Shown one piece after another: positions 16,540 to 25,140 of a stretch of DNA of 64,000 nt. Source of the DNA: an uncultured Clostridia bacterium (GTDB taxonomy: Bacteria > Bacillota > Clostridia > Christensenellales > DTU072). Numbering within the stretch: the stretch's first letter is position 1; every line of letters starts with the position of its first letter. Under the pieces are notes generated by a model, which had not been told where the DNA came from, ran no database searches, and was given only the letters and a program-made list of their open reading frames with translations. Position numbers and translations under genes: made by a program. The stretch covers positions 1 to 64,000 of the forward strand of contig CAMOOO010000003.1 of assembly GCA_946621465.1 (NCBI GenBank), written 5' to 3'.

Positions 16540-18699
16540 ATGAAAAAAATAAAGGAAAAACAACAAAAGATATTAATGGCGGTCTTTGCCGTCTGTACCC
16601 TTATTATGCATGCGGCGTTGTCGCGCGCGTTTGTGTATGGTTTGCTGGTCGAGGCACTGGTACACGTCGGTTTTTTTCTGTTGTTTTTTGCTTTTTTTGT
16701 TGTTTTTGCTCATTATATATTGTCGGAGAGGTTTTCTAAGAGGACGCTTATTGTTGTCACGACTGCGTATGTAGTCAGTTATGCCGTTACGATGATCCTT
16801 TTGATCGGTTTTCAGAAATATGTTCCGGCACTTGCGGTAGGTATCGTGTACGTTGCGGCGCCGTTTTGGTTTATCTTTAAAAAAGGGGAGGAAAAGAAGT
16901 CGGCTGTCTGTCTGAGTATTGCGCTTGTGGTGCTGTTTGTTTTTACCGTTCCCGGGTATTTCCGTCACCTGTTTTATACCGCGTGGAGAGAGAACAACGT
17001 AGAATTGTATCTTTCGGAAGAGAACGGGTATTTTGTCCATGGAAAACAACCGACCAAGATATATCGCTACACCGAGGAGCCGACGGAGACAGCCGACGTG
17101 CTATTTCATAACAGTTTGCAGGCATACACCTCAAGACACTTTACCGATCAGATCATCTACGACAGCGGACGGGAGAGTGAGAAGGGCTACACGGCGTTGC
17201 ATATTGAGATCATCAAAAAATACTATCCGGATGTGGAGATAGAAGAGATAGAGACGCAAAAGGCGCTTTTGGATAAATATGCGGACAGAATAGACAGGTA
17301 CATTCTGTATGACGACAGCAACAGAGAGGAGCTCTTTGTTGCGGCAAACCTGTGTTATCAAATGAATGCGGTCATGGTGGGCAAGTCTATCAAGTCCATT
17401 GCCGATAAATACGGGTGGACAATGGTCTTTGATGCCACGGGCTGGAACGAAAAGAAGTTTATTTCGTCCGAATATTTTTCTAAACTGGACAATCATATTA
17501 TGATCTTGATGGACAGTGTCCAGCACAATCGTCCGAGTTACGGTCAGGACACCCTCATGACGGAGTTTTGGGATCTCGGCATGATGAATAACTCATGGTT
17601 TGTCTACAACGACGGTATTACTTTGGTCGAACTGGAGAAACGCCTGAGTAAATTGAAGCGCAATTCTCTCTGTATAGGTAGCCTTGACGGAAAGGCGGAA
17701 AATGCCGTTGTGGCGGCGTGCGCAAGGTATTCGACGACCTTTATTTATACGCGTTATACGGCGAATATCTCCGTTTTGTCCGGTTTTGATCTGAAAAAAG
17801 CAACGACAGAAACGACCGTCCTGTCGAACGGAGAACTGAAAAAGACGACCCCGAGCGCCTATTCCGATGACAGCGTGCCAAAGCATACCGTTTGTGTCAT
17901 GCTTTCCGACGGGGATAACGTGAGATTTTGTTCGGAGGCGCTGATGAGCGAAAGCTATTATCGCAGTCCTTTACGGGATGATAAACTGCAATACAACTGC
18001 GGTCTTGCCGGGAGCTTGGTAGAAGTCGCTCCCATCTTCCTGTTGGAGTACTACGACTGGATGTATCCGACGGATGACTTTGCTTATCAGCTTTCTTCCA
18101 TAGGATATACCTATCCGAGCAAATGGAGCGATGAAAAGGCATGGGAGCAGGTCATAAATACCCTTGCTCGCGTCATGAAAGAGAGCAAAACGAGCGTTGT
18201 CGAAATCATGGACGACAATTCTTTTATGGGCGTGCTGGACGTGCCGTCCAACTTCTCCGCCTTGAAACCGTATTTCGATACCTTCACCGCGCGAGAAGAG
18301 ATCGACGGATGCCTCTTTATCGGATATACCGCCCTGTATTCCGGCTATCGCGGTGCCATCTGCTGGTCCAACGATAAACCGATCGTCTCAGCAAAGTATT
18401 CCGTATGGTTCGATGAAGGCACGCCTTTTAACAGCAAACGGAACGAGATCGATTATATCGTCAAAGAGATCAACGAGGCACCCACCGATAAAACCAAGAA
18501 AGAAGCCTACACCTTTATCATCGTCCACGGTTGGAGTGGACTGGACAAAAATGGCGACCTTGTACACCTGTCGCTCAACGCCGAAGGAATAGACAATACG
18601 GCGATATTCAATAAGCTCCGGGAGTCCTTCGACGAAGACGTGGAAATGGTCACTACAACGGAGTTCATTAACCGTATGAGAAGGAACGTAAAAAGATAG
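16540..18699 (+). CDS. Membrane-anchored GxGYxYP putative glycoside hydrolase
   Basis: 719 residues. Residues 1-150 contain about five hydrophobic segments with a basic start (MKKIKEKQQK). The rest is a large exported-looking domain with VMLSDGDNV (about residues 454-462) and SIGYTYPSKW (about 520-529), which fit the DGDN and GxGYxYP signatures of the GxGYxYP putative glycoside hydrolase family (Pfam PF14323). Known members are mostly secreted single-domain proteins, so fusion to a polytopic membrane region is unusual. It has its own promoter and terminator. The substrate is unknown; a nearby rhamnosidase fits a glycan role but proves nothing. Confidence 0.8.
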   Translation: MKKIKEKQQKILMAVFAVCTLIMHAALSRAFVYGLLVEALVHVGFFLLFFAFFVVFAHYILSERFSKRTLIVVTTAYVVSYAVTMILLIGFQKYVPALAVGIVYVAAPFWFIFKKGEEKKSAVCLSIALVVLFVFTVPGYFRHLFYTAWRENNVELYLSEENGYFVHGKQPTKIYRYTEEPTETADVLFHNSLQAYTSRHFTDQIIYDSGRESEKGYTALHIEIIKKYYPDVEIEEIETQKALLDKYADRIDRYILYDDSNREELFVAANLCYQMNAVMVGKSIKSIADKYGWTMVFDATGWNEKKFISSEYFSKLDNHIMILMDSVQHNRPSYGQDTLMTEFWDLGMMNNSWFVYNDGITLVELEKRLSKLKRNSLCIGSLDGKAENAVVAACARYSTTFIYTRYTANISVLSGFDLKKATTETTVLSNGELKKTTPSAYSDDSVPKHTVCVMLSDGDNVRFCSEALMSESYYRSPLRDDKLQYNCGLAGSLVEVAPIFLLEYYDWMYPTDDFAYQLSSIGYTYPSKWSDEKAWEQVINTLARVMKESKTSVVEIMDDNSFMGVLDVPSNFSALKPYFDTFTAREEIDGCLFIGYTALYSGYRGAICWSNDKPIVSAKYSVWFDEGTPFNSKRNEIDYIVKEINEAPTDKTKKEAYTFIIVHGWSGLDKNGDLVHLSLNAEGIDNTAIFNKLRESFDEDVEMVTTTEFINRMRRNVKR

Positions 18700-18725
18700 T
18701 TTTCTCCTCATTTTTAAATATAAAT

Positions 18726-18760
18726 CCATGCTATTTTTCAAGAAATAGTGGACTTTTTTT
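18726..18760 (+). terminator. Intrinsic terminator after the GxGYxYP gene
   Basis: Stem around CTATTT...AAATAG, extended by imperfect pairs, followed by a run of seven T. Its 3' side overlaps the -35 of the next promoter. Confidence 0.7.
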
Positions 18761-18777
18761 GTTCTTCTTGTTACAAT
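18749..18777 (+). promoter_or_regulatory. Promoter that may make a leaderless traX mRNA
   Basis: TGGACT (18749-18754), 17-nt spacer, TACAAT (18772-18777). Seven nt separate the -10 from the ATG at 18785, so transcription should start at or within a base or two of the start codon. No ribosome binding site is visible. Confidence 0.6.
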
Positions 18778-18784
18778 TGAAAAT

Positions 18785-19519
18785 ATGAGTTGGGAGCCTA
18801 GGGAAAGAAGGGAAGGTTTTTTAAGCGGGAACGCATTAAAAGTGCTGGCGGCGTTGTTTATGGTTTGCGACCACATCGGTATGCTTTTTTTTACCCTTTC
18901 CCCCTCGCTTTTCCTCTTGCGCTATATCGGTAGGGTCGCCTATCCGATGTTTGCCTTTTTTATTGCCGAAGGATGCCGTTATACCAAGAATAAAGCGAAG
19001 TATCTCGGGTTTTTGGCGGTGATGGGACTGGTTTTCCACCTGTTCTATGCCATCGCTACCGGCGATGATACGATCAACGTCATCGTTTCCTTTGCGCTGG
19101 CGGTTTGCCTTGTATACCAGTGGCAGTTTTTTGTGGACGAGGTTAAGGCAAAAAAATATCTTATGGCGATCGGCGTTTTTGTCGTTATGGTTGGGTATGC
19201 CTACCTATGTCACCGGGTGTGTGGCGTCGTTCACGTCGATTATTATTTCGGGGGAATCCTATTGCCGTGGCTGGTTTATTTATTTAAAAATAAATGGCTG
19301 CGCCTCGGTATGTTTTCCATAGGGATTATCCTCGTATGTTATTATATGGGCGAATTCGCCGACGTGGAGATCTGGGGACTCTTTGCCGTTCCTATCATGG
19401 CACTGTATAACGGGAAGAGGGGTACGCTGCGCATGAAGTACTTTTTCTACGTTTTCTACCCGGCGCACTTGGTCATTCTGTATGGAATCAGCTTGCTTGT
19501 TTTGGGGGCTTTATCGTGA
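18785..19519 (+). CDS. TraX-family membrane protein
   Basis: 244 residues with about eight hydrophobic segments. The N-terminal pattern NALKVLAALFMVCDHIGM and IGRVAYPMFAFFIAEGCRYT match the TraX family (PF05857), membrane proteins named after the F-plasmid pilin acetylase but widespread in Firmicutes chromosomes, where they resemble acyltransferases of the cell envelope. No conjugation genes are nearby, so a role in conjugation is unlikely. The start lies 7 nt after a TACAAT -10 box and lacks a ribosome binding site. The stop overlaps the GTG of the next gene by 4 nt. Confidence 0.85.
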   Translation: MSWEPRERREGFLSGNALKVLAALFMVCDHIGMLFFTLSPSLFLLRYIGRVAYPMFAFFIAEGCRYTKNKAKYLGFLAVMGLVFHLFYAIATGDDTINVIVSFALAVCLVYQWQFFVDEVKAKKYLMAIGVFVVMVGYAYLCHRVCGVVHVDYYFGGILLPWLVYLFKNKWLRLGMFSIGIILVCYYMGEFADVEIWGLFAVPIMALYNGKRGTLRMKYFFYVFYPAHLVILYGISLLVLGALS

Positions 19520-20238
19520 AAAAGTTGCAAAAGTGCGGCGAAATATACTGGGTCTTGGGCGTCCTCTTCGTGTCGCTCGGTGTGGCTTTGTGCAGTAAAG
19601 CCGACCTAGGCATTTCCATGATTGCAGCCACTCCTTTTATCCTGCAAGAGGCCGTTTTCTCTTATTGGAACGGGTGTACGGTGGGAACGATGGAGTACCT
19701 TTTTCAGGGCTTTTTACTGATCGTACTTTGTATCAGTGTGCAACGTATCAGGCTTAAATACTTTTTTTCCTTCGTCGTGGCATTTTTGTATGGATTGGTA
19801 CTCGATTTGTGGCTATTGATTTTGGGACGAGATCCCTTTCAGGCGATCTGGATGCGGTGGGTATTTTTGTTAATCGGAGACTGCATCACAGCCTTTGGAG
19901 TAGCCTGTTTTTTCCGGACCTATCTGCCGTTGCAGGTGTACGAACTTTTTGTCGCCGAAATTGCCGATAGATACTGTTTTCCGGTGGCAAAAGCCAAGCT
20001 CGGGTACGATATTGCATCCCTCGTTCTTTCCCTTATTTTGGCGTTCTGTATCAATCTGGATGCCGATAAGTTCGATTGGAGTAAGATATACGCAACCTCC
20101 TATCATTTTATTGGCGCAGGAACGGTCATCACGGTTTTGATCAATGCGCCGATCATAGCTTTTTTCAGTAAGATTTTATCAAAAGCAACGGGAGAAGAAC
20201 CGTTGTTTCCAAAGCTAAAAACATTCTTCATTAAATAA
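19516..20238 (+). CDS. YczE/YyaS/YitT-family membrane protein
   Basis: 240 residues, about six hydrophobic segments. The N-terminal GVLFVSLGVALCSKADLGIS and the VYELFVAEIADRY region resemble the YczE/YyaS/YitT group of integral membrane proteins, of unknown transport or regulatory function. It starts with GTG inside the end of traX (4-nt overlap), with GGGGG upstream in traX, so the two are translated together. The rhamnosidase gene follows after 10 nt and is probably in the same operon. Confidence 0.75.
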   Translation: MKKLQKCGEIYWVLGVLFVSLGVALCSKADLGISMIAATPFILQEAVFSYWNGCTVGTMEYLFQGFLLIVLCISVQRIRLKYFFSFVVAFLYGLVLDLWLLILGRDPFQAIWMRWVFLLIGDCITAFGVACFFRTYLPLQVYELFVAEIADRYCFPVAKAKLGYDIASLVLSLILAFCINLDADKFDWSKIYATSYHFIGAGTVITVLINAPIIAFFSKILSKATGEEPLFPKLKTFFIK

Positions 20239-20248
20239 GGAGTTAAAT

Positions 20249-22438
20249 ATGAATTTCGAAGAAATATTCGGTAAAAACGCGCGGTGGACGGTATATCCGG
20301 AAGATAAAAAAGGATTGCCGCTGGTGAGAAAAAGTTTCTTTATAAAGGACTGCAAAAAAGCCACGCTTACCATTTGCGGCCTCGGTTATTTCGAGGCGTA
20401 TATCAATGGGAAAAGGGTGTCAAACGACTATTTTAATCCCGTTTTTTCCGACTATTTCTATCGGGATTTTTCTCACTACAATTATCCGTTGCCCGGCGAA
20501 AAAAGCAAGCATCGTATTTACGTTTGTCGCTACGACGTGACGGAATTGTTGACCGAGGGGGAGAACGTCCTTGCGGTCATCCTTGCCGGCGGATGGCTGA
20601 CGCAGCGAAAAAAGACTTCTGAAGGTAAAGTAAATTTCGCCGAGGAGATGTACCTCTGTTTTACTTTGCTAGCGGAAGGGGAAAAGGTTGACGAGGTAGT
20701 TTCGGACGGGAAATTGAAGTACTCGACGTCGCACATTGTGGACAGCAACGTGTATTTCGGCGAGAAAGTCAACTATAAAAAATATAAAGAAAAATACTTT
20801 TTGCCTGGGTTTGATGATTCATCCTGGAATAATCCAAAGGAAAGAGAGGACTTTGGCAGTCCGCTGTATATTCAGGACGTTCCGGCTGATACCGTTTGCG
20901 AGAGGATCGTTCCAAAGCCGATCGCAAGGAGATTTGGAAAGGTTATTTACGACGTGGGAAAGAATATTACCGGTTGGGTACGTCTGCGCGGAAAAGGGAA
21001 GGTCGTCGTTTGCCAGGCGGAATCGTTAAAAGGAAAGAATCTGGATTTCCGCGCCATCGGCGGAGGAGTTCAGAAGCAAAAAGAAGAATATATCGGTCTA
21101 AGCGACGGTATTGAGGCGCATCCGACCTTCCGTTGGAACGGGTTCAGGTATTTTTCCGTAAAGGGAAGAGCGACCGATATCGTTGCCGAAGTGGTACATA
21201 TTCCCTTTAAAAAGGTTTCTACATTTGAGAGTAGCAATGACGTTCTTAATTGGATACATGACGCCTACGAGCTGACTCAGCTCAACAATATGCACGGCGG
21301 AATCCCTTCCGATTGTCCTCATCGGGAAAAACTGGGGTATACGGCGGACGGTCAGCTCACGACGGAGACGGCGATTCTGTGTTTTGATTGTCGGTCCTTT
21401 TATAGGAAATGGATGGCGGATATTTTGGATTGTCAGGACGAAAAGACCGGTCACGTTCATCACACGGCACCCCTTATGGGGGGCGGCGGCGGACCCGGAG
21501 GATGGGGTGGTGCCATTGTTTTTGCGCCATATAAGTACTATACGATGTACGGAGAAGAGGAGTATATCTCTACATTTTTACCTGCCATGGAGAAATGGAT
21601 TGAGCATATGATAAACGAGTGCATGGGCGAGGGAGAGCAAAAGAATCTCATCGTACGCGAGAGAAAGAACGGATGGTGTCTGGGCGATTGGTGTACGCGA
21701 GAAAAAACGGTCATCGCCGAACCCTTTGTCAACACCTGTCTTTTCATTACCGCGCTTCGTCAATATAAGGCGTTATGCGACGTTTGCGGCAGAGAATTTA
21801 AATATGGAAACCGCCAAAAAGCCTGCGAAGAGAACGTTATTTCTTATTACTGGACGGAAGGGAAAAAGACCTGCCAAAAGGGAGTCCAGGGCGCTGATTT
21901 TTATATGGCGGACTTAGGACTTATTTCGGCGGAAGAAGGAAAGACGGCAGCCCAAAAATACGTCGAACGCGGTTATATGGACGTAGGTATCATCGGGATT
22001 GAATACTTATACAGATATCTTTTTGAAAACGGTATGGAGGAAGAAGGAACACGCCTACTTATGTCCGAGCAGTACGGAAGTTTCGGTTATATGAAAAATC
22101 AAGGCGCATCCACCCTTTGGGAATACTGGGACGGGAGGAAGTCGCAGAATCATCCCATGTTCGGATCGGTGGTCAAGTATCTCTACTACGGCGTTGCCGG
22201 CATTCGCTATCAGCCGGGGTTCCGCTCCATTACAATCAGACCGGCTCTTTATGCCGGTTTAAGCCACCTGAAATGTTCTCTCGTGCGCCCGAACGTGACA
22301 GTTAACGTCGCGTACGAAAAGATTGAGGAGGCGGAAACGTATGAGATTTCTTACGTGGGCGAAAGCAAAGTTTTCGTCGAATTGTCGGGAGAAAGGTACG
22401 AACTGGAGTCCGGTAAACCGCTAAAACTCAAAAAATAG
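20249..22438 (+). CDS. Alpha-L-rhamnosidase, GH78 family
   Basis: 729 residues with no signal peptide, so probably cytoplasmic, acting on imported rhamnosides. N-terminal beta domains (GYFEAYINGKRVSND, VYDVGKNITGWV) precede the (alpha/alpha)6 catalytic domain. Its signature GGIPSDCPHREKLGYTADGQ (about residues 350-369) corresponds to the conserved DCPQRDERLGWTGD region of GH78. A glycine-rich loop (MGGGGGPGGWGG) follows. The C-terminal beta domain ends with the usual SLVRPNVTVNVAYEK. AAGGAG precedes the ATG, 10 nt after the YczE-like gene. No rhamnose catabolic genes are adjacent. Confidence 0.9.
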   Translation: MNFEEIFGKNARWTVYPEDKKGLPLVRKSFFIKDCKKATLTICGLGYFEAYINGKRVSNDYFNPVFSDYFYRDFSHYNYPLPGEKSKHRIYVCRYDVTELLTEGENVLAVILAGGWLTQRKKTSEGKVNFAEEMYLCFTLLAEGEKVDEVVSDGKLKYSTSHIVDSNVYFGEKVNYKKYKEKYFLPGFDDSSWNNPKEREDFGSPLYIQDVPADTVCERIVPKPIARRFGKVIYDVGKNITGWVRLRGKGKVVVCQAESLKGKNLDFRAIGGGVQKQKEEYIGLSDGIEAHPTFRWNGFRYFSVKGRATDIVAEVVHIPFKKVSTFESSNDVLNWIHDAYELTQLNNMHGGIPSDCPHREKLGYTADGQLTTETAILCFDCRSFYRKWMADILDCQDEKTGHVHHTAPLMGGGGGPGGWGGAIVFAPYKYYTMYGEEEYISTFLPAMEKWIEHMINECMGEGEQKNLIVRERKNGWCLGDWCTREKTVIAEPFVNTCLFITALRQYKALCDVCGREFKYGNRQKACEENVISYYWTEGKKTCQKGVQGADFYMADLGLISAEEGKTAAQKYVERGYMDVGIIGIEYLYRYLFENGMEEEGTRLLMSEQYGSFGYMKNQGASTLWEYWDGRKSQNHPMFGSVVKYLYYGVAGIRYQPGFRSITIRPALYAGLSHLKCSLVRPNVTVNVAYEKIEEAETYEISYVGESKVFVELSGERYELESGKPLKLKK

Positions 22439-22469
22439 GGCGATTTTAAGAAAAAAATAGCACATTTTG

Positions 22470-22498
22470 TTGACAGGGGAAGAGAATTGTGCTACTAT
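22470..22498 (+). promoter_or_regulatory. Promoter of the lysine riboswitch-transporter unit
   Basis: Consensus TTGACA (22470-22475), 17-nt spacer, TACTAT (22493-22498). Transcription would start at the 5' edge of the lysine riboswitch. Confidence 0.85.
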
Positions 22499-22504
22499 CA
22501 TCGC

Positions 22505-22672
22505 ATGCGATAGAGGCGCGACGAAGAAAAGTACTTTTGCGTTTATCGGGCGGTCACCCGGCAAAAGGAAAGGCAACGTCGCCGAAGTGAAAAGAAACCG
22601 ACCGGGGCTTTTTGCTGGGTCATAACGGAATACGTTATGGACTGTCACGAGAAATTGTGGAGAGCTATTGTA
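22505..22672 (+). ncRNA. Lysine riboswitch (L-box)
   Basis: The L-box core is recognisable: AGAGGCGCGA (22511-22520), AAAGTA, GGAAAGGC (22567-22574), GTCGCCGAAG (22578-22587), GCTGGGTCATAACGG and GGACTGTCAC. The closing P1 helix is cgatag (22507-22512) with ctattg (22665-22670). A terminator follows, so lysine binding should stop transcription before the transporter gene. Confidence 0.93.
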
Positions 22673-22699
22673 AACCCCTTTTATTTGTAATCGGAGTTT

Positions 22700-22736
22700 A
22701 TGCCGTAGCGTTTCCACGTTGCGGCATATTTTTTTA
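22700..22736 (+). terminator. Expression-platform terminator of the lysine riboswitch
   Basis: atgccg (22700-22705) pairs with cggcat (22722-22727), followed by a run of T. It sits between the aptamer and the transporter start. Confidence 0.85.
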
Positions 22737-22755
22737 TTTACCTGAGGAGGTATAT

Positions 22756-24507
22756 ATGGAATTTTTTGTAGGTACATTTTGGGCATTCGTGCCAGCGATC
22801 GTAGCCATCGTGCTTGCTCTTATTACAAAGCAAGTGTACCTGAGCCTGTTTGTCGGTATTTTTACGGGCGCAATGTTCCTCGCCGGCGGAAACCCGGTCG
22901 AAGCGATCAGCAACCTGTTCATTACCATGGCGAACCAGCTCGGAGGGAACGGCGGCATACTCGTCTTTTTGGTGATACTCGGTATTTTTGCCGTGTTGAT
23001 GGTCAAAACGGGTGGTAGCAAAGCGTACGGCGAGTGGGCTTCGTCGAAAATCAAAACCAAAGCCGGTGCGGAACTCGCGACCGTAGGCTTGGGTGCGTTG
23101 ATCTTCGTCGACGACTACTTTAACTGCTTGACCGTAGGTAGCGCTATGAGACCGGTGACCGATAAACACAAGGTATCCCACGCTAAACTCGCTTATCTTA
23201 TTGATGCGACGGCGGCTCCTATCTGTATTATCGCGCCTATTTCTTCTTGGGCGGCGGCTGTTGCCGGATATGCAGGCGATAATGGTATCGTTACCTTTAT
23301 CAAAACCATTCCGTTCAATATGTACGCGCTGCTCACCATCGGCTTTATGGTCGTGACCGTTCTGTTGAAGCTCGATTTCTTCAAAATGAAACGTAACGAG
23401 AAGATCGCGGAAAAGACCGGAGACCTCAATGCCGGAGAAAAAGAACTTCCCACCGAGGACGTTCAAATGGATGCCAAAGTCAAAGGCAAAGTTATTAACC
23501 TCGTTTTTCCCGTCGTTACGCTGATCATCTGCTGCGTTGGCGCAATGATTTACAACGGTTATTTCTACGATTGGGATGCCGGTGTAATCGGAACGACACT
23601 GCAATCGGAGAACGTGTTAGAAGCGTTCAGTAACTGCGACGCCGGATCCGCTCTTGCTATGGGTTCCTTTATCGCATTGGTTATCACCTTTATCTTCTAT
23701 ATCGTGACCAAAGCTATCAGCTTCAAAGGTTGCATGAGTTCTATCGCAGAAGGCTTTAAATCCATGGTCCCCGCCATTTTGATCCTTACCTTTGCTTGGA
23801 CGCTCGGCGCTCTCATGGGAGCCAAGGGCGAAGGCATTGACGAAGCAGGCGAAATTATTATGGACGGAACGTTGAATGCTAAAGCATTCGTTCAAGCGAA
23901 CATCTCCGCTGACAGCATGGCTATCGGTATTATCCCGTTCGTATTCTTCCTGCTTGCTTGCTTTATTTCCTTTGCAACCGGAACGTCCTGGGGTACCTTC
24001 GGCGTGCTTATTCCTATTGCCACCGCCGTTATGTCGGCAACTTCTAACGAAGGTCTCTTCTTCTTGACGATGTCGGCAGTCCTTGCCGGCGCTGTGTACG
24101 GCGACCACGTCAGCCCCATTTCCGATACCACGATCATGGCATCCTCCGGCGCACAGTGCAACCACATCGACCACGTTAAGACGCAATTGCCCTATGCTAC
24201 CGCAGTGGCGCTCATTTCCGGCATTACTTACCTTATTACCGGATTCGTGACCGCAACGAGCATCGGTACTTCTTACGGCGCGTCGGCCGGTATCACCTTG
24301 GCGATTGGCTTTGGATTGCTTGCTCTGGTCCTCGTTGGATTGTATTTCCTCGAGAAAAAGGGTATCGTTGACAAAATGGACGATGCAATAAGCGGATTCT
24401 TCAATAAGCTCTCCAGACATCCCGAGGAGCGTCCCATCGAAGAAACCATTCAAGGTAGCACCGAAGTTGACGATCAGCTCGAAGACATGAAAGAGCCGAA
24501 AGAATAA
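22756..24507 (+). CDS. NhaC-family transporter, probably for lysine
   Basis: 583 residues, about a dozen membrane segments. It belongs to the Na+/H+ antiporter NhaC superfamily; characteristic stretches are ALIFVDDYFNCLTVGSAMRP, ATGTSWGTFGVLIPIA and GAVYGDHVSPISDTTIMAS. The start at 22756 follows GAGGAGG by 6 nt; an upstream in-frame start would lie inside the riboswitch. Because the lysine riboswitch controls it, the likely substrate is lysine (compare the LysW group of NhaC transporters), but sequence alone does not prove this. The tail is hydrophilic and acidic. A strong terminator follows. Confidence 0.9.
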   Translation: MEFFVGTFWAFVPAIVAIVLALITKQVYLSLFVGIFTGAMFLAGGNPVEAISNLFITMANQLGGNGGILVFLVILGIFAVLMVKTGGSKAYGEWASSKIKTKAGAELATVGLGALIFVDDYFNCLTVGSAMRPVTDKHKVSHAKLAYLIDATAAPICIIAPISSWAAAVAGYAGDNGIVTFIKTIPFNMYALLTIGFMVVTVLLKLDFFKMKRNEKIAEKTGDLNAGEKELPTEDVQMDAKVKGKVINLVFPVVTLIICCVGAMIYNGYFYDWDAGVIGTTLQSENVLEAFSNCDAGSALAMGSFIALVITFIFYIVTKAISFKGCMSSIAEGFKSMVPAILILTFAWTLGALMGAKGEGIDEAGEIIMDGTLNAKAFVQANISADSMAIGIIPFVFFLLACFISFATGTSWGTFGVLIPIATAVMSATSNEGLFFLTMSAVLAGAVYGDHVSPISDTTIMASSGAQCNHIDHVKTQLPYATAVALISGITYLITGFVTATSIGTSYGASAGITLAIGFGLLALVLVGLYFLEKKGIVDKMDDAISGFFNKLSRHPEERPIEETIQGSTEVDDQLEDMKEPKE

Positions 24508-24529
24508 GAGAAATAAAACGTATAAACAA

Positions 24530-24560
24530 AAAGCACACCGCGAAAACGGTGTGCTTTTTA
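24530..24560 (+). terminator. Intrinsic terminator after the NhaC-family gene
   Basis: Perfect 11-bp stem aaagcacaccg/cggtgtgcttt with a short loop and trailing T residues. Confidence 0.9.
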
Positions 24561-24642
24561 TATAAATCTCCCGAAAGAGAAAGGACGTATGAAAAAACGC
24601 TTTAATCAAATAAAAGTATATTCAGCGTCCTCGCGGTCATTA

Positions 24643-24855
24643 TTAAAAAAAGTCTTTTCTCCCTACCAGATAATCGATATCGACGTTGAAGTAGTCGGCA
24701 AGCAGCCAAAGAGACTTAATGCTCGGCTCTTTTTTCCCAAGTACCCATGCGCTTATGGTGTTTTGTTTTACGCCGATTTTTTCAGCCAGACGCGTTTGGT
24801 TGAGTTTCTCTTCTTTCATAAGTTCTTTGATTCTATCTGCAATAATGATATCCAT
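24643..24855 (-). CDS. Small XRE-family DNA-binding regulator
   Basis: 70 residues from the ATG at 24855. Nearly the whole protein is a Cro/CI-type helix-turn-helix: IADRIKELMKEEKLNQTRLA, EKIGVKQNTISAWVLGKKEP and LADYFNVDIDYLVG. The start is chosen because residues upstream of MDIII do not belong to the domain; no strong ribosome binding site is visible. It is divergent to the membrane protein/lipoprotein pair starting at 25141, with a 285-bp gap holding that pair's promoter, and could regulate it. Confidence 0.8.
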   Translation of the reverse strand: MDIIIADRIKELMKEEKLNQTRLAEKIGVKQNTISAWVLGKKEPSIKSLWLLADYFNVDIDYLVGRKDFF

Positions 24856-25073
24856 ATTTCTAATTATGCAATTATTAATAAATAAAAAACGTTTCAGGTA
24901 AGAGACAGGGGCGGCGTACTTCATTTCTTATAGAAAATGGAATTTATCGGATCCAACTGAGGACAATATAAAATTTCTGTTTATTTGCCCACTCGTGTTT
25001 GCCGAAAACCGTCTTTTCTACACCTTTTTCGCCGTTTACAGACGAAAAAGATAAGGCTGCAATTAAAAAACTA

Positions 25074-25102
25074 TTGACATTCTAACATTCGTATTGTAAA
25101 AT
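25074..25102 (+). promoter_or_regulatory. Promoter of the membrane protein/Cys-rich lipoprotein pair
   Basis: Consensus TTGACA (25074-25079), 17-nt spacer, TAAAAT (25097-25102). Transcription would start near 25109, giving a leader of about 32 nt. Confidence 0.8.
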
Positions 25103-25140
25103 AAGACATGATTAGCACCTTGGGGCTAATTGGAGGTAAT

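Noticed and set aside
18785..19519. TraX as evidence of a conjugative element
   Set aside because: TraX-family proteins are common in Firmicutes chromosomes and no other transfer, relaxase or coupling gene is present.
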